Shown: positions 45,672 to 56,573, counted from the stretch's first letter. The stretch is 64,000 bases of DNA from an uncultured Clostridium sp. (GCA_948442365.1 CAOJRU010000002.1:1-64000), one strand, 5' to 3'. Numbers and translations are program-made. Notes: generated from the sequence alone by a model not told the origin.

Positions 45672-48600
45672 CTATTTCAATTCAGGATATCCTTTGGTTG
45701 CAATTTTGCTAAAGTCCCAAATCGTTTCATCAAATCCTAAATTCCTATAAAATTCTGCATTCAAGTTATTTCTTGCTACGGTATCTAAATGTCCTGCTGT
45801 ATTGGCTGTAACGCCACTCATACCTGTCGCTTCTGTGTACTCATAGCACTTCGTAAGCATTTGATTAATCAAAGCTTCGTCTCCATACATAAATTTATAA
45901 GGAACCATATCTTCTGTATAACCAGTCATATTACCTAAAGTAATAGAATTGCTAACACGACTTGTATTGCTATTTGGTAATCCAATCATTTCTGCATTTT
46001 GCTTTCTACCTTTCTTTTCAGAATCGGCTGTTCTTTCAATATTTACTTTAGACACCACATTGGTTATCGTAACATTGGTTTCTGTTGAACCAATTACACC
46101 TGCATTAGCTACTGCTGTGATAGATACATTTCCGTCAACATATACATTGCTTACACGTCCACCGTATTTTCTACCAACTAGCCCTGCTATATAAACACCA
46201 CTTCCACTTATATTTGCATTTTTAATACTAATTTTATCAAAAGTAGAATTTGCGTTATCTACTGCTACCACTACTGCAACATTATTTCTTCCTTCCACTG
46301 TGATATTTTCAAATTTTAAGTTATTAAAGGTTGCACTTGAACTTTTACCAGCAAATGCCGCCACAAAGTCTGTAGTTGGTGCTGTATTGGTAAAGTTTGT
46401 TATTTTTAAGTTTTGAACCGTTCCATTAAATTGTGCAAATAAGCTAGCATTATTCAAGTTAGAAATCGTATAACCATTTCCTTCTATTTTTCCGGTAAAA
46501 GTTTCTGGTATAACAGCGTTTCCTCCAGTATATCCAGTAAAGTCTATATTTCCTGTCAATTCAAATAGTCCACCTGTTTCTGCATTTATTTTTTGGGCAA
46601 ATTCTTCTTTGTTGGCAATCTTTGTGACTAAACGTTCTACCGTACAATCTCTGGTAATTACATTACTAACTGCTCCACCAATTAAGCTTAAATCATTTTT
46701 GCTACCAAAGAACATTTTTAAACCTGTTACATCGATTTTTTCTGCTGTACTAGATTCTATTTTATACGCTAAAGCTCCTGCATTTGTAATATTTCTTGGA
46801 ATATCTGTATCTTCTAGTTTCAAATTACCAACATAACCATATCTAATTTTGTTGAAAATTGGGATTTTATTGCCAATTATTTTATGTCCATTACCATTTA
46901 GTCTTCCCATAAATGTTTGTGTTACATTGGTTGTCATTCCTGAGAAATCAATGTCATTATCTAATACATAGTAGCCATAAGGCTCTTGATTCATTTTTTC
47001 TACTAATTCTTCTGCTGTCCTAATATGTGTTACTTTAACATTGGTTCCTAGTGGGTCAGCCACAAAATCATTGGTAGCACTCTTTAAGTAATGATAATAA
47101 ATCTTTCTAAGATTTGTTCTTTGCGAAATATTTCTATCTCCTTTGTTAGCGTCATTTATTAATGCTTCCGTATACCTTTCTATCATGTAATCTACATCAA
47201 TAAACTTATTATTCCTAATACTTTGTTCTACTGTTTCATATCGACTCATCTTGTATTGTTTCCAATCCATTTCTGTACCAGTTACCTTTTTCGTAATTTT
47301 CTTAATGGCATCTAAGTCATTAGCAGATGCTTTGCTACCATAAGTAACATATCCATCTACTCCAGCATAACCTAGCATCTCAAAGAAATTACGTTTGGTA
47401 GAGAATGCATCGGCATAACCACCGTCTAAATGTCCAATAAACCAACGATTTACCCATACAGATTCATATCCATAATCATTGCTTCCAAGACCATTGATAA
47501 CATTCAATCCTCTTACACTTGCTCCCCAAGCATTATTTGGTCTTAGCACAATTCTATTATCATATAAAGCTTCTAAGGATGTTAAATTCATGGCAGTAGC
47601 TTGTGCTGCTGTAATTCCTCCCCAAGAAGACCAACCAGCAGATATATTCATTCTTGTCGCAATTTTTGCTTGTTGTTCTGGTGTTAATTTAATAAATGCT
47701 TTTCCTTCAATATAGTCTAGTAAATCTAGTGCATTTTGTTGCCCTTTATAATAATTTTCTAGTTTTTCTTTTGTATTAATTCTCTCTGGTGTTAAATTCT
47801 GAGTTGCATTACCTTCTTTATTCAAGTAGAAGGTTGTATTAAAGTAATAAGGTCCAACATCTTGAACAAGATTATTTTCGCTCCAATTAGCATATTGTTG
47901 AACATTACCTTCTGTAAGTGTTTCCGCTCTAACTCTCGTTCCTCGTTTATATAACATTATTTTATCATCTAATGCATGCTCCATCTCATGAGTCCAAGTA
48001 TCAAAACTAGTAAGTCCTGGTCTTGCTTGGAACCATAAGAATCCTGCATTATTAGCAACACCAGCTGAGCTACCAGCAGGTTGCCATAGATTTAAAACTT
48101 CACTAAAGTTCTTAAAGAATGGTTGTTCTTGGCCAACTTTTCCTTGTGTATAAACTGGTTTAGTTCCTATCGGAATATTGGTACCTGGAAAATAAGTAGT
48201 TTTATATCCTGTAATTGCTTTTGTACAATCATATGACATAATACAATAACTACTCCATTTACCATCATCAAATGCTCCTGCTAAAGTTGAAACATGTTTT
48301 TTAACAAGACTAACATGTGTATTAACATTCCTTAGTACTTCTGCTCTTCCAGTATCAGTCTCAGGATTTTTATGATATAACTGTTGAGCTCCAAATTGTA
48401 AATGATATGGTCCAGCTATCATATAAGTAGAGTTCTCTGGCATAGTAATAACGGGAAGTATCATCCTAGTATTCTTCTTAAGCCTAAACCATCCACGATA
48501 TAAAATATCGGGTCTATTGTCTACTGAAATTTCAGATAATATGTTTCTTCCTCCAAAATATTCAGTAAACCAATCATCTACATTTTCATATCCACCAATA

Positions 48601-51600
48601 TTAGCTATTATATAATCTAAGAAATAACCAACACTTGAACTTCCTGTGTATTTCTTTAGACATGTATTGTAAAATGCATCTGTATTGCCTGGCACTAAAT
48701 TTCCTACAAACGTTTCTTTTACAACATTATAATAGGTCATTAAGTCAGAATACATTTTACCTTCAAATAGCATTAGGTCTGATACTTTCGTTCCTCTTAT
48801 TTCAAAACCATACCATCTGTCATAATAGGTATATCCATATACAATTTCTTTTAGTTTTCCACTGTCAATTAAATCTTGTTGTATTTTACTATTTAATACC
48901 TTATTTTCCATAGTAAGTACACTATTTTCATCATTTTGTAATAATTGCATTGCAATTTGTTTTGCATTGGCTTTTATAATTTGATTGTAATGATCTTTGT
49001 ATAATCTACTATCTCCTGCCGTTGTTAGTGGGTCTAAATCGGTTGTATAATCAAGACCTTTCATGTATTCTTCTATGGTAGTTATCATGCTTCCATCTTC
49101 TTTGATGGCATAATTGTCATAAGCATAATTTAAGTTTAGTTCTGGTATTTTATAAATTGCTATATTTTGTTGGAATTTTTCAAAGTTTACGTTATATTCT
49201 TTTACGCTATAATCTTCAAAGACTACTTTAATCGTTGTGATTTTTTGATAATCTTTTGAAGTAATATAGGTTATCAATTTTCCATTGGCATAAGGTAAAA
49301 TATGTTTAATTACTTTTGTATTTAATACATCAGTCGTAGGAATGGTTGATGCATCCATTACTAAGTATTTTGCATCATAATATGGCATTAATTTATGCAA
49401 GTTATGATAAGTTGTTAATTTATTGGTATCAAATCCTGCTATCTTTTTAATTCTGCTATATTCTGGAATGTATAACTTATTCGTTGTTGGTTGTTCTACT
49501 ACAATATCATCTTCCTTATGGATGTCTTTTTTCAATGTTGGTAAGTTCTCGTAAGAAGCATCTGTGCAATCCCATTTCTCTTGGTCAAATTTTGCTTCTT
49601 CTACAAAGAATTCTTGATTTATATTGTCTTTTGCTATTTTCTTAACTTTATTTCCAGATGCATTGGAAATCAGTTCAGATTCTTCTAATTCATAGTTGTT
49701 GGTTGAAGCAGAATTCATAGCTGTACCACATATTTTGTTTACTCCTGTTCCTGTACATAAACTGATATTATTGGTTAGTGTTACCTTGTTATTTCTAACA
49801 AGTCCTAAAATTCCTCCATTGTTTTTCGCTCTTGTATTGTTTACAAATTCTATTTTAGCAATACAATTCGTAATAGTAGCATCTGCTGTTCCCCAGCCAT
49901 CTCCAGCAATTCCTCCTACACCATCTCTAGTTGAGGTAATGGATTCTATGATACCTTCTACATAACAGTCTTTAATGGTACTTCCATCAAATTTTCCTGC
50001 AATTGCTGCTACTCTAATATGGTCTAATTTGATATGAAGTTTCGTTACGCTACTTTCTTCTACGGTACAACCAGATTGCATGTCACCAACCATTCCACCA
50101 GATTCATTGGTTCCTGTTGTCATATCTAATCCCTTGATATGAACATTGCTAATGGTTGTGTTTTGTGCCACATTTGAAATAGATCCTTTGCTATTTGCCC
50201 CTAATAAATTCACATTTTCTAAGGTAAGATTTTTAATCGTTGCTCCTTCTAGGGTTTCAAATAATGGTTTGTTAATATTGTAAATTTTATAGCCATTTCC
50301 ATTTAAAGTTCCTCTAAAAGTATTTGGTATAATGCTATTTCTTGATACATTCAAATAAGAAGCATCATAGTTTTGTGTTAAAGTAAAGGTTCCTGTTGGG
50401 TCTTTTTCTATTTCGGAAATCAGATATTCAATGCTCTTATTATGAGCTACCCCATCTTCCATTTTGCTATAGGTTACTTTTAGTTTATTTTGTTTGGTTC
50501 CATCTTGATATTGAATTACATTATCATAAGCTAAGATAAAGTTTAAGTCTCCTTCTTCTGTAATTTCATAATCTTCAATTTGGGTATAGAACATTGGCAT
50601 TCCTTTGGTTCTTACCTTTACGATATAGTCGTCTAAGTGGTCTTTTAATTGTGCTTCGGTTATACTTGTTACTTCAGATGCTTTTCCTTCTTGGTATAAA
50701 CTAATTTCTAAGATGTCTTTTACTTCGAATAGACGTTCACCACTTACGTTGATTCCTTCTGCTAATAATTTTTGTGCTACATATTCGTTATCTCCTGTTG
50801 TAATTTGGTTGGTATCTAGGTCATAATCTACTAATATTTCTATTTCGTATTCTTCACAAACTCCTTTTGGGAAACTAATTTCTGTCATATCACGAGAAAA
50901 TGGTTCTTGTTTTACAATTTCTCCGTTTTCATTTGTAATTTTAATGGTTCCTCCTGTTATGGTATCTTCCACATCATTTACCACAAAATTTACTTTAATC
51001 GCTTGATTTTGTTCATCTTCTACATAACCAAATCCTGTAATGGTTGGTCTTAGTTTTAAAATTCCTACTCTTGTTTGGTTATTTTCAGTGATTTCGATTT
51101 CTTTTGTATTATTTAGAATTACTTTTTCTATGGTAATGGTTTTTGGTCCAAAGCTTGAAACTACTGGTACCTTAGTTTTATAAGTTGTTCCTTGTTTTTC
51201 TAGTGAATAGGTTTTTCCATTAATCACTGCTTGAACAGGATAAAAGGCTGTTTTGTTTGTACTATCAAAAGCTATGGTTACCTCTTCTCCTCTTTCTAAG
51301 TATTTACTTTCTGTTTCTCCTCGATAGGTTTTAATATTTTCTATTTTTAGTTGATAGTCTGCAATCAATTGAATTGGTCTTCTTCTAAATTCTTCGTCTT
51401 CCACATAGTTTTGATTGGTTTCTTCTGTTAATTTATTGGTATCTCTATCGTAGGTCATTTTAGCAACAAGGGTGTATTCAGTCTCTAATTCTACATTTTC
51501 AATTACAAATGTGATATGCTCAGCGTCAAATTCTTTGGTAGCTACTATTTCGCCATCACTATTTCTAACTAAATCAGCTTTTCCCCTAATAAATGCCTTA

Positions 51601-54392
51601 TCTGGGTCTACGATATTAGCTGTTAATCTAACAGTACTATTGTCAATGTCGTCTACTTGTAAAAATGCTTGGCTAGTAGGTTTGTCTTTTAAGACATCTA
51701 CTTGCACATTATTTTTTACACGTGCTATTACATTTCCTTCAAAAATGAATTCTGTTGTATCTAAGTTTAAGATTCCAGCTGTTTCTCCTGCACTTAATGT
51801 CACTGTATAGGTCACATTTTCGTCATTGTCGATATGTTTAGTTGCAATACATTTTAGGTTATTTACCATAATGTGTGTAAGTTTTAGGTCTTTTTTATTG
51901 GTTTCCACTTTATAGGTTAATGTGATATTTTCATTTTTTTCTGGATATTTTTTAGAAACGTCTACTTTTTCAATGTTTACAACTGGGTTTGCTTCTATGG
52001 TTTCTTCCAACAATACTTCTTCTGTATGAATAGATTCATCATCATTTTCTAATAGTTGGTAATTCGCAATTATTTTTACTTTATAGCTATCTTGCATTGT
52101 TGCTGTGCTAGTGTCTAACTGACTATTAATGTAATAGGTATTTTTGATTTCTTCTTCGGTTTCTTCATCTGTTAGGTTTTCTTCTACTAATTTATCGGTT
52201 AAATTTTTAGTTGTTATTTCGTTATTTTGGTTATCATATAATTTTACGGTAAGGTCAGTGATTGTTTTGTCAATATCTTTTAAGAAAAGATGCATATTAA
52301 TTTCTTTGTCTTCTACGCTTTCATTTGCTCTAAATCGTTTTACTACTGGTGCGTTTTTGATTACTTTTACTTCTACTTCTTGCCCTACTTCAAAGTTCTT
52401 TCCGTTATTTAAAATTACTTTTTCTAATTTAACAGTATGGGTTCCTGTACTAGTTGCTCCATCTACTACTGCTTTATATTTATCGTTTTCTTTGGTTAAT
52501 GGATAGGTTTTTCCATTGATAATTGCTTCTTTTGGTGTACAAGTAGTAGCATTTGTGCTATTGAATTTTAAGTTTATGTATTCTCCTGTCTTAAATTCTT
52601 CTGTTTTTTCTTCGATTCCGTCATGATAACGATAGGTCTCTAAATCGGATACTTTGAAATCATAGTTTACAACTAATTTTAAGTCTTCTTTTTCGGTAAC
52701 CGTTACTTGATTTTCTCCTTCTATTTCTAAAGTATCGCTATCTAAGTTATAGGTCAAGCACATAATAATTTCATAGATTTTTCCTTCTTCTACTTTAACG
52801 TTAATTTTGTTATTTCCAGCTGTTACTTCTCCTGTTAAGATAGCCTCTCCGTCTGCTGACTCATTTTCTGCTTCGTTTTCTCCTTGTTTTTCAACAATTC
52901 TATAATTTCCAGAGACAAAGGCTTGGTCAGGGTCTACTACATCAAAGGATACATTCAATTCTGTTTTTTCGATATCTTCTTCTACTGTCCAGTTTTGAAT
53001 TTGAGGTTGTTGTTTTAAGACATCAACTTTAATTACCTCTTCTATTTTCACTTCTTTGCCATTGTCCAATTTTGCTTTTTCTAGTTTGTATTCTTTTACC
53101 CCGCTGGTATTTCCTACATTTATTTTAATTTCGTATAAATTGTTATTGGCTTCGTTTCTTTTTATTTCATATTCTTTTCCATTTACTGTAATTGCTTGAA
53201 TGGTTGCATCATAATTCACCTCTGCATCAAAGCTTATTACAATTTCTTCGCCTTTTACTGGATAATAGTTATTAATCAATAAATCTCTTATGGTTACTTC
53301 ATAATTTAATTTATTTTCTATTTTTTGGATTAAAATGCTAAGATCTGTTACTGTAATTCTTCCATCACTATTCATATCGGCATTTTCTAATAGTCTTTTT
53401 ACCTCGTCTATTGGTTTGTCTTCTCCTAATGGTTTTAAATGAACCAAATGAGAAACTAACAAATTAACATCTGCATAGTTGATAGCTCCATCACCATTCA
53501 ATTCTCCTTTTTGAGCAAATGTAGTAACCGCTCCATACACAGTTCCTATGAATTGCATAGATAATGTCATTGTTAGGATTGCTATAACAAACATCTTTGT
53601 TTTTTCACTTGTGATCCATTTCTTACCAAAATAAATAGCACTTGTTGCCAATAACACTTCTACGACTAATAATAAAAATAGCATCGTATAGTTTTTACCC
53701 GTTTTTGGCAATTTTCCTTGATACAATTGTTCTTTTTCTTCTGGTTTTGTTTCACTATTTGGTTTGCTTGGGTTTTCAGTACCTGGTTTGTTAGATGAAT
53801 CTTCGCCTGGTTTTGAGTCATCTGGTTTATCAATCGGCTTGTCGTCTGGTTTATCATCTGGTTTGTCAATTGGCTTGTCGTCTGGTTTTTCGTCTGGTTT
53901 TTGTTCTTCTATGATGTTCATTTCTAGGTTAGCCTTCTTTTCATTGACAATATAAATATCTTCTTTTCCCTGAGAAGCTACCATATCAATGATTTTAACT
54001 TCTGTTTTAGCAGCTTTTACCCCTTCTTTTACTTGAAGCGAGATTTCTACTATATTTTCTTCTGCTGTAGTTCCTGCTTTTTTATATACAACAAATTCGC
54101 AAGTTTTAGGATTATATTGTAATCCTTCCCATCCACTTATTGCCTTAAAATTAGCTTCTTTTACTTCTTCAAATATGGTTTTGTCATATTCTAACCTTCC
54201 TTGATAAGCATTAATTCCATGCTTTATTTCTTGGAAATTGTCTACTTTTAAAGTAAATACAACAGATTCCCCTTCCTGTAATTTTTGAGAAGTAGCAGTT
54301 AACGTTGTTTCTACTTTTGCACTAGCATAAGACAGAGTGCTTGTTAAAATTATCATTATAATTGCTACTATCATGCTAATTCGTTTTTTCAT
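45672..54392 (-). CDS. Giant cohesin-LPKTG / dockerin-M26 metalloprotease fusion
   Basis: 2906 aa. Residues 1-25 signal peptide; 25-155 cohesin; 160-225 repetitive Asp/Pro/Lys linker; LPKTG near 227 with membrane helix (about 235-252) and positive tail. A second signal-peptide-like segment (about 267-288, starting at an internal Met) follows, then a dockerin (290-355), Ig-like domains, two beta-helical GLUG regions (about 1340-1500 and 2480-2800), and a zinc site HEMEH near 2136 with a Glu about 20 residues on. The GLUG plus HExxH layout matches M26 (IgA1 protease/ZmpB) proteases. It looks like two adjacent genes, a cohesin anchor and a dockerin protease, joined in frame by loss of a stop. 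No CGG codon is in frame. Confidence 0.85.
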   Translation of the reverse strand: MKKRISMIVAIIMIILTSTLSYASAKVETTLTATSQKLQEGESVVFTLKVDNFQEIKHGINAYQGRLEYDKTIFEEVKEANFKAISGWEGLQYNPKTCEFVVYKKAGTTAEENIVEISLQVKEGVKAAKTEVKIIDMVASQGKEDIYIVNEKKANLEMNIIEEQKPDEKPDDKPIDKPDDKPDDKPIDKPDDSKPGEDSSNKPGTENPSKPNSETKPEEKEQLYQGKLPKTGKNYTMLFLLLVVEVLLATSAIYFGKKWITSEKTKMFVIAILTMTLSMQFIGTVYGAVTTFAQKGELNGDGAINYADVNLLVSHLVHLKPLGEDKPIDEVKRLLENADMNSDGRITVTDLSILIQKIENKLNYEVTIRDLLINNYYPVKGEEIVISFDAEVNYDATIQAITVNGKEYEIKRNEANNNLYEIKINVGNTSGVKEYKLEKAKLDNGKEVKIEEVIKVDVLKQQPQIQNWTVEEDIEKTELNVSFDVVDPDQAFVSGNYRIVEKQGENEAENESADGEAILTGEVTAGNNKINVKVEEGKIYEIIMCLTYNLDSDTLEIEGENQVTVTEKEDLKLVVNYDFKVSDLETYRYHDGIEEKTEEFKTGEYINLKFNSTNATTCTPKEAIINGKTYPLTKENDKYKAVVDGATSTGTHTVKLEKVILNNGKNFEVGQEVEVKVIKNAPVVKRFRANESVEDKEINMHLFLKDIDKTITDLTVKLYDNQNNEITTKNLTDKLVEENLTDEETEEEIKNTYYINSQLDTSTATMQDSYKVKIIANYQLLENDDESIHTEEVLLEETIEANPVVNIEKVDVSKKYPEKNENITLTYKVETNKKDLKLTHIMVNNLKCIATKHIDNDENVTYTVTLSAGETAGILNLDTTEFIFEGNVIARVKNNVQVDVLKDKPTSQAFLQVDDIDNSTVRLTANIVDPDKAFIRGKADLVRNSDGEIVATKEFDAEHITFVIENVELETEYTLVAKMTYDRDTNKLTEETNQNYVEDEEFRRRPIQLIADYQLKIENIKTYRGETESKYLERGEEVTIAFDSTNKTAFYPVQAVINGKTYSLEKQGTTYKTKVPVVSSFGPKTITIEKVILNNTKEIEITENNQTRVGILKLRPTITGFGYVEDEQNQAIKVNFVVNDVEDTITGGTIKITNENGEIVKQEPFSRDMTEISFPKGVCEEYEIEILVDYDLDTNQITTGDNEYVAQKLLAEGINVSGERLFEVKDILEISLYQEGKASEVTSITEAQLKDHLDDYIVKVRTKGMPMFYTQIEDYEITEEGDLNFILAYDNVIQYQDGTKQNKLKVTYSKMEDGVAHNKSIEYLISEIEKDPTGTFTLTQNYDASYLNVSRNSIIPNTFRGTLNGNGYKIYNINKPLFETLEGATIKNLTLENVNLLGANSKGSISNVAQNTTISNVHIKGLDMTTGTNESGGMVGDMQSGCTVEESSVTKLHIKLDHIRVAAIAGKFDGSTIKDCYVEGIIESITSTRDGVGGIAGDGWGTADATITNCIAKIEFVNNTRAKNNGGILGLVRNNKVTLTNNISLCTGTGVNKICGTAMNSASTNNYELEESELISNASGNKVKKIAKDNINQEFFVEEAKFDQEKWDCTDASYENLPTLKKDIHKEDDIVVEQPTTNKLYIPEYSRIKKIAGFDTNKLTTYHNLHKLMPYYDAKYLVMDASTIPTTDVLNTKVIKHILPYANGKLITYITSKDYQKITTIKVVFEDYSVKEYNVNFEKFQQNIAIYKIPELNLNYAYDNYAIKEDGSMITTIEEYMKGLDYTTDLDPLTTAGDSRLYKDHYNQIIKANAKQIAMQLLQNDENSVLTMENKVLNSKIQQDLIDSGKLKEIVYGYTYYDRWYGFEIRGTKVSDLMLFEGKMYSDLMTYYNVVKETFVGNLVPGNTDAFYNTCLKKYTGSSSVGYFLDYIIANIGGYENVDDWFTEYFGGRNILSEISVDNRPDILYRGWFRLKKNTRMILPVITMPENSTYMIAGPYHLQFGAQQLYHKNPETDTGRAEVLRNVNTHVSLVKKHVSTLAGAFDDGKWSSYCIMSYDCTKAITGYKTTYFPGTNIPIGTKPVYTQGKVGQEQPFFKNFSEVLNLWQPAGSSAGVANNAGFLWFQARPGLTSFDTWTHEMEHALDDKIMLYKRGTRVRAETLTEGNVQQYANWSENNLVQDVGPYYFNTTFYLNKEGNATQNLTPERINTKEKLENYYKGQQNALDLLDYIEGKAFIKLTPEQQAKIATRMNISAGWSSWGGITAAQATAMNLTSLEALYDNRIVLRPNNAWGASVRGLNVINGLGSNDYGYESVWVNRWFIGHLDGGYADAFSTKRNFFEMLGYAGVDGYVTYGSKASANDLDAIKKITKKVTGTEMDWKQYKMSRYETVEQSIRNNKFIDVDYMIERYTEALINDANKGDRNISQRTNLRKIYYHYLKSATNDFVADPLGTNVKVTHIRTAEELVEKMNQEPYGYYVLDNDIDFSGMTTNVTQTFMGRLNGNGHKIIGNKIPIFNKIRYGYVGNLKLEDTDIPRNITNAGALAYKIESSTAEKIDVTGLKMFFGSKNDLSLIGGAVSNVITRDCTVERLVTKIANKEEFAQKINAETGGLFELTGNIDFTGYTGGNAVIPETFTGKIEGNGYTISNLNNASLFAQFNGTVQNLKITNFTNTAPTTDFVAAFAGKSSSATFNNLKFENITVEGRNNVAVVVAVDNANSTFDKISIKNANISGSGVYIAGLVGRKYGGRVSNVYVDGNVSITAVANAGVIGSTETNVTITNVVSKVNIERTADSEKKGRKQNAEMIGLPNSNTSRVSNSITLGNMTGYTEDMVPYKFMYGDEALINQMLTKCYEYTEATGMSGVTANTAGHLDTVARNNLNAEFYRNLGFDETIWDFSKIATKGYPELK

Positions 54393-54425
54393 TTTTCTCC
54401 ATCCTTTCTGATTAACGACTAATTA

Positions 54426-54500
54426 AGTTGAAAAAATTAAATTTAACAATAAACATTTTTTATTCCTATCTAAATAGTAATAAATTTAATTTTTCCAACT
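54426..54500 (-). repeat. Inverted repeat upstream of the M26 gene
   Basis: GTTGAAAAAATTAAATTTA and a near-perfect inverted copy surround about 35 nt of A/T-rich DNA in the 5' region of the giant gene. A long RNA stem is possible. Whether it acts as terminator of the ftsL transcript or as a leader element is unclear. Confidence 0.5.
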
Positions 54501-54720
54501 CATTTTTTATAAATTTATTTGTCTAAATTGTAACAATTTTTTGTTGTTCTTTCAATATATCCTATTTTTATTTTATGCCTCAAAACTGCTACTTGCTTAA
54601 CATTTTTTTAGTAATTTTACAGTTTGTTTTCTTTTTTGAAATCATTTTGCAATATTTCCCTGCTTTTTTCCTCTTCTTCCTTATTTCCGTAGTAATTCTC
54701 ACATCCTTCTATAAAATCCA

Positions 54721-54757
54721 AAGATTGCCAAAAAGGTCCGTCCCTCTTGGCAATCTT
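54721..54757. repeat. Single REP-like hairpin with GGTCCGTCCC
   Basis: AAGATTGCCAA / TTGGCAATCTT arms enclose the GGTCCGTCCC motif also found in both arms of the element at 28957-29210. It lies 9 bp after the ftsL stop. Confidence 0.65.
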
Positions 54758-54765
54758 GCTATTAT

Positions 54766-55266
54766 TTATTTAATTATTTTATCTATTAGTTTTTCAAACC
54801 AATTTTTTTCTTCTTTCACTACCACTTCTTCTGAAGGAGCTTCCACATAATCTTTCTTTGGTAATGTCACATATATCGTTTGTTTATTGGTTAACTTTTG
54901 CATTCCCAACTTTTCTTTCGCTAGCTTCTGGATTGTGTTTAAGTTAACGCTATTTTCAATGCTAACTTTTAATTGCTCATTTTCTTTTTCAATAGAAGAT
55001 AATTCTCTTTTTAAGGTTTGTACGCGATTAAATTTCTCATTGATTTGTGAGTTTCGATAACTTACTGTTAATAGTAATATAAATATGCCAACTACTAATA
55101 AGGTTAATTTGATTTGTGTTTCTTTTTGTGATTTTGATATTTTTATGGTTTGTTTTGGTAAATCTTCTACTACTCTAATTCTTTTCTTTTCTTCTTGTCT
55201 TTTTCTTTGTATATCTGGTTGTAGTTTTCGTGGATTGGTTCCATATTCATATCTACTTCTTACCAT
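54766..55266 (-). CDS. ftsL: FtsL/DivIC-like division protein
   Basis: 166 aa. A basic cytoplasmic N-terminus, one membrane helix (about residues 51-70), and an external coiled coil (about 72-125) as in septum-formation initiators. Start 14 bp after the rsmH stop, the usual position of ftsL. Sequence similarity alone is weak; the context is decisive. Confidence 0.85.
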   Translation of the reverse strand: MVRSRYEYGTNPRKLQPDIQRKRQEEKKRIRVVEDLPKQTIKISKSQKETQIKLTLLVVGIFILLLTVSYRNSQINEKFNRVQTLKRELSSIEKENEQLKVSIENSVNLNTIQKLAKEKLGMQKLTNKQTIYVTLPKKDYVEAPSEEVVVKEEKNWFEKLIDKIIK

Positions 55267-55280
55267 AAGTTATCACCTCC

Positions 55281-56211
55281 TTATCTTTTTTCGAAAATTC
55301 TTAATTTCGCACTTTTGCTTCTTGTATTTTCTTCTAATTCTTCCTTTGTTGCTACAATTGGTTTTCTATTTATCATTACACCAAGTGATTTTGCTCCACA
55401 TACACAATAGGGTAAGTCACTTGGACAGGTACACTTCCCTTTTGCTTCTATAAAAGCCTTTTTAACAGCTCTGTCCTCTAATGAATGGAAAGTTATGACA
55501 CATAATCTTCCTGTTTCTTTTAGACAATTAATACAATTTTTTATGGTTTGATATAATGGTTTTATTTCATCATTTACTTCAATTCGAATAGCTTGAAAGG
55601 TTCTTTTGGCTGGATGTCCCTCTTTTTGTTTAGACTTTGGAATGGATTTTTCAATAATTTCTGTTAATTGTTTGGTTGTCTGAATGGGATTTTCTTCTCT
55701 TTGTCTACAAATATTTCTAGCAATTTGTCTCGAAAATCTTTCTTCTCCATATTCATAGATAAGATTAGCCAGTTGTTCTTCTGTATATTCATTCACTACT
55801 ATTTGTGCTGTTAATTTTTGTGTCTTATCCATTCGCATGTCTAATATATTTTCACCTAAATAGCTAAATCCCCTATTTCTTTGATCTAACTGGTAGGACG
55901 AAACACCTAAATCTAGAAGAATTCCATCTACTTTCTCTATCTTCATTTTCTGTAATATTTCTTCAATATGGTCGTGGTTATCGTGAATATAAGTAACATT
56001 GGTAAAATCTCTTAAGTTTTCTTGTGCTGCTTTTAAAGCTTCCTCATCTCTGTCAATTCCTATCAACATACCTTTTTTTGATAATTTTCGCACAATTTCC
56101 TTGCTATGTCCTGCACCACCGAAGAGTCCCATCCACATAAATACCATCTGGTTTAATGGCAAGCCCTTCTATACATTCTGTTAGCATGACTGGTTTATGT
56201 TTAAATTCCAA
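55281..56211 (-). CDS. rsmH: 16S rRNA m4C1402 methyltransferase RsmH with +1 frameshift at CGG
   Basis: 309 aa after one shift. The start is TTG 56211 with GAGG eight bases upstream and the family opening [10 protein letters not shown]. The next segment VDGTL is followed by zero-frame CGG at 56119-56121; dropping its C yields Gly-Gly-Ala-Gly-His-Ser, the SAM-binding motif, and the rest of the protein ([20 protein letters not shown]) runs normally to 55281. Unshifted reading stops five codons later. The frame previously visible from 56162 lacks the true N-terminus. Located between mraZ and ftsL as in most dcw clusters. Confidence 0.9.
56119..56121 (-). other. +1 frameshift site at CGG (rsmH)
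   Basis: Zero frame CTT-CGG-TGG; conserved frame CTT-(C)-GGT-GGT, restoring GTLGGAGHS. Confidence 0.75.
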
Positions 56212-56573
56212 GTTTCATACCTCACTATTTTAAAGATTTACTAACGCCAAAAATTACTTGCCATGTTTCTATGCAAGTTATTTTTGTCTTACCCTCATTC
56301 GATTGTCTTTCTACTTTATAAAAAAGCAGCTGATAATCCCAAAAAATTACCAGCTGATTCTTTTTTGTTTATCTTTTGGTTTTTCAATTTCTTCTGTTAA
56401 GCTTTCTTTTGCGTTTTTAAATCTTATGTAATTTTATCTTTGGTTTCTTGCATTTTGCTTCTTCTTTTGTATCATCATCTTTGGTAAAGTTATCTTTTGT
56501 AACTTATATTTTTTTCTTTTGTATTTTTATCTTTGGTATGTTTGTCTTTGGTTTCTATATAAACTTTTGCAAG
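56212..56573. other. mraZ-rsmH spacer with hairpins and a decayed Lys-rich ORF
   Basis: Contains a 13-bp stem hairpin near 56250-56285 and a CAGCTG-based hairpin with a T run near 56326-56366. At 56370-56570, minus-strand frames with repeated Lys-Asp-Lys-Thr-like codons are broken by stops, resembling a decayed hydrophilic gene. No intact gene. Confidence 0.4.
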
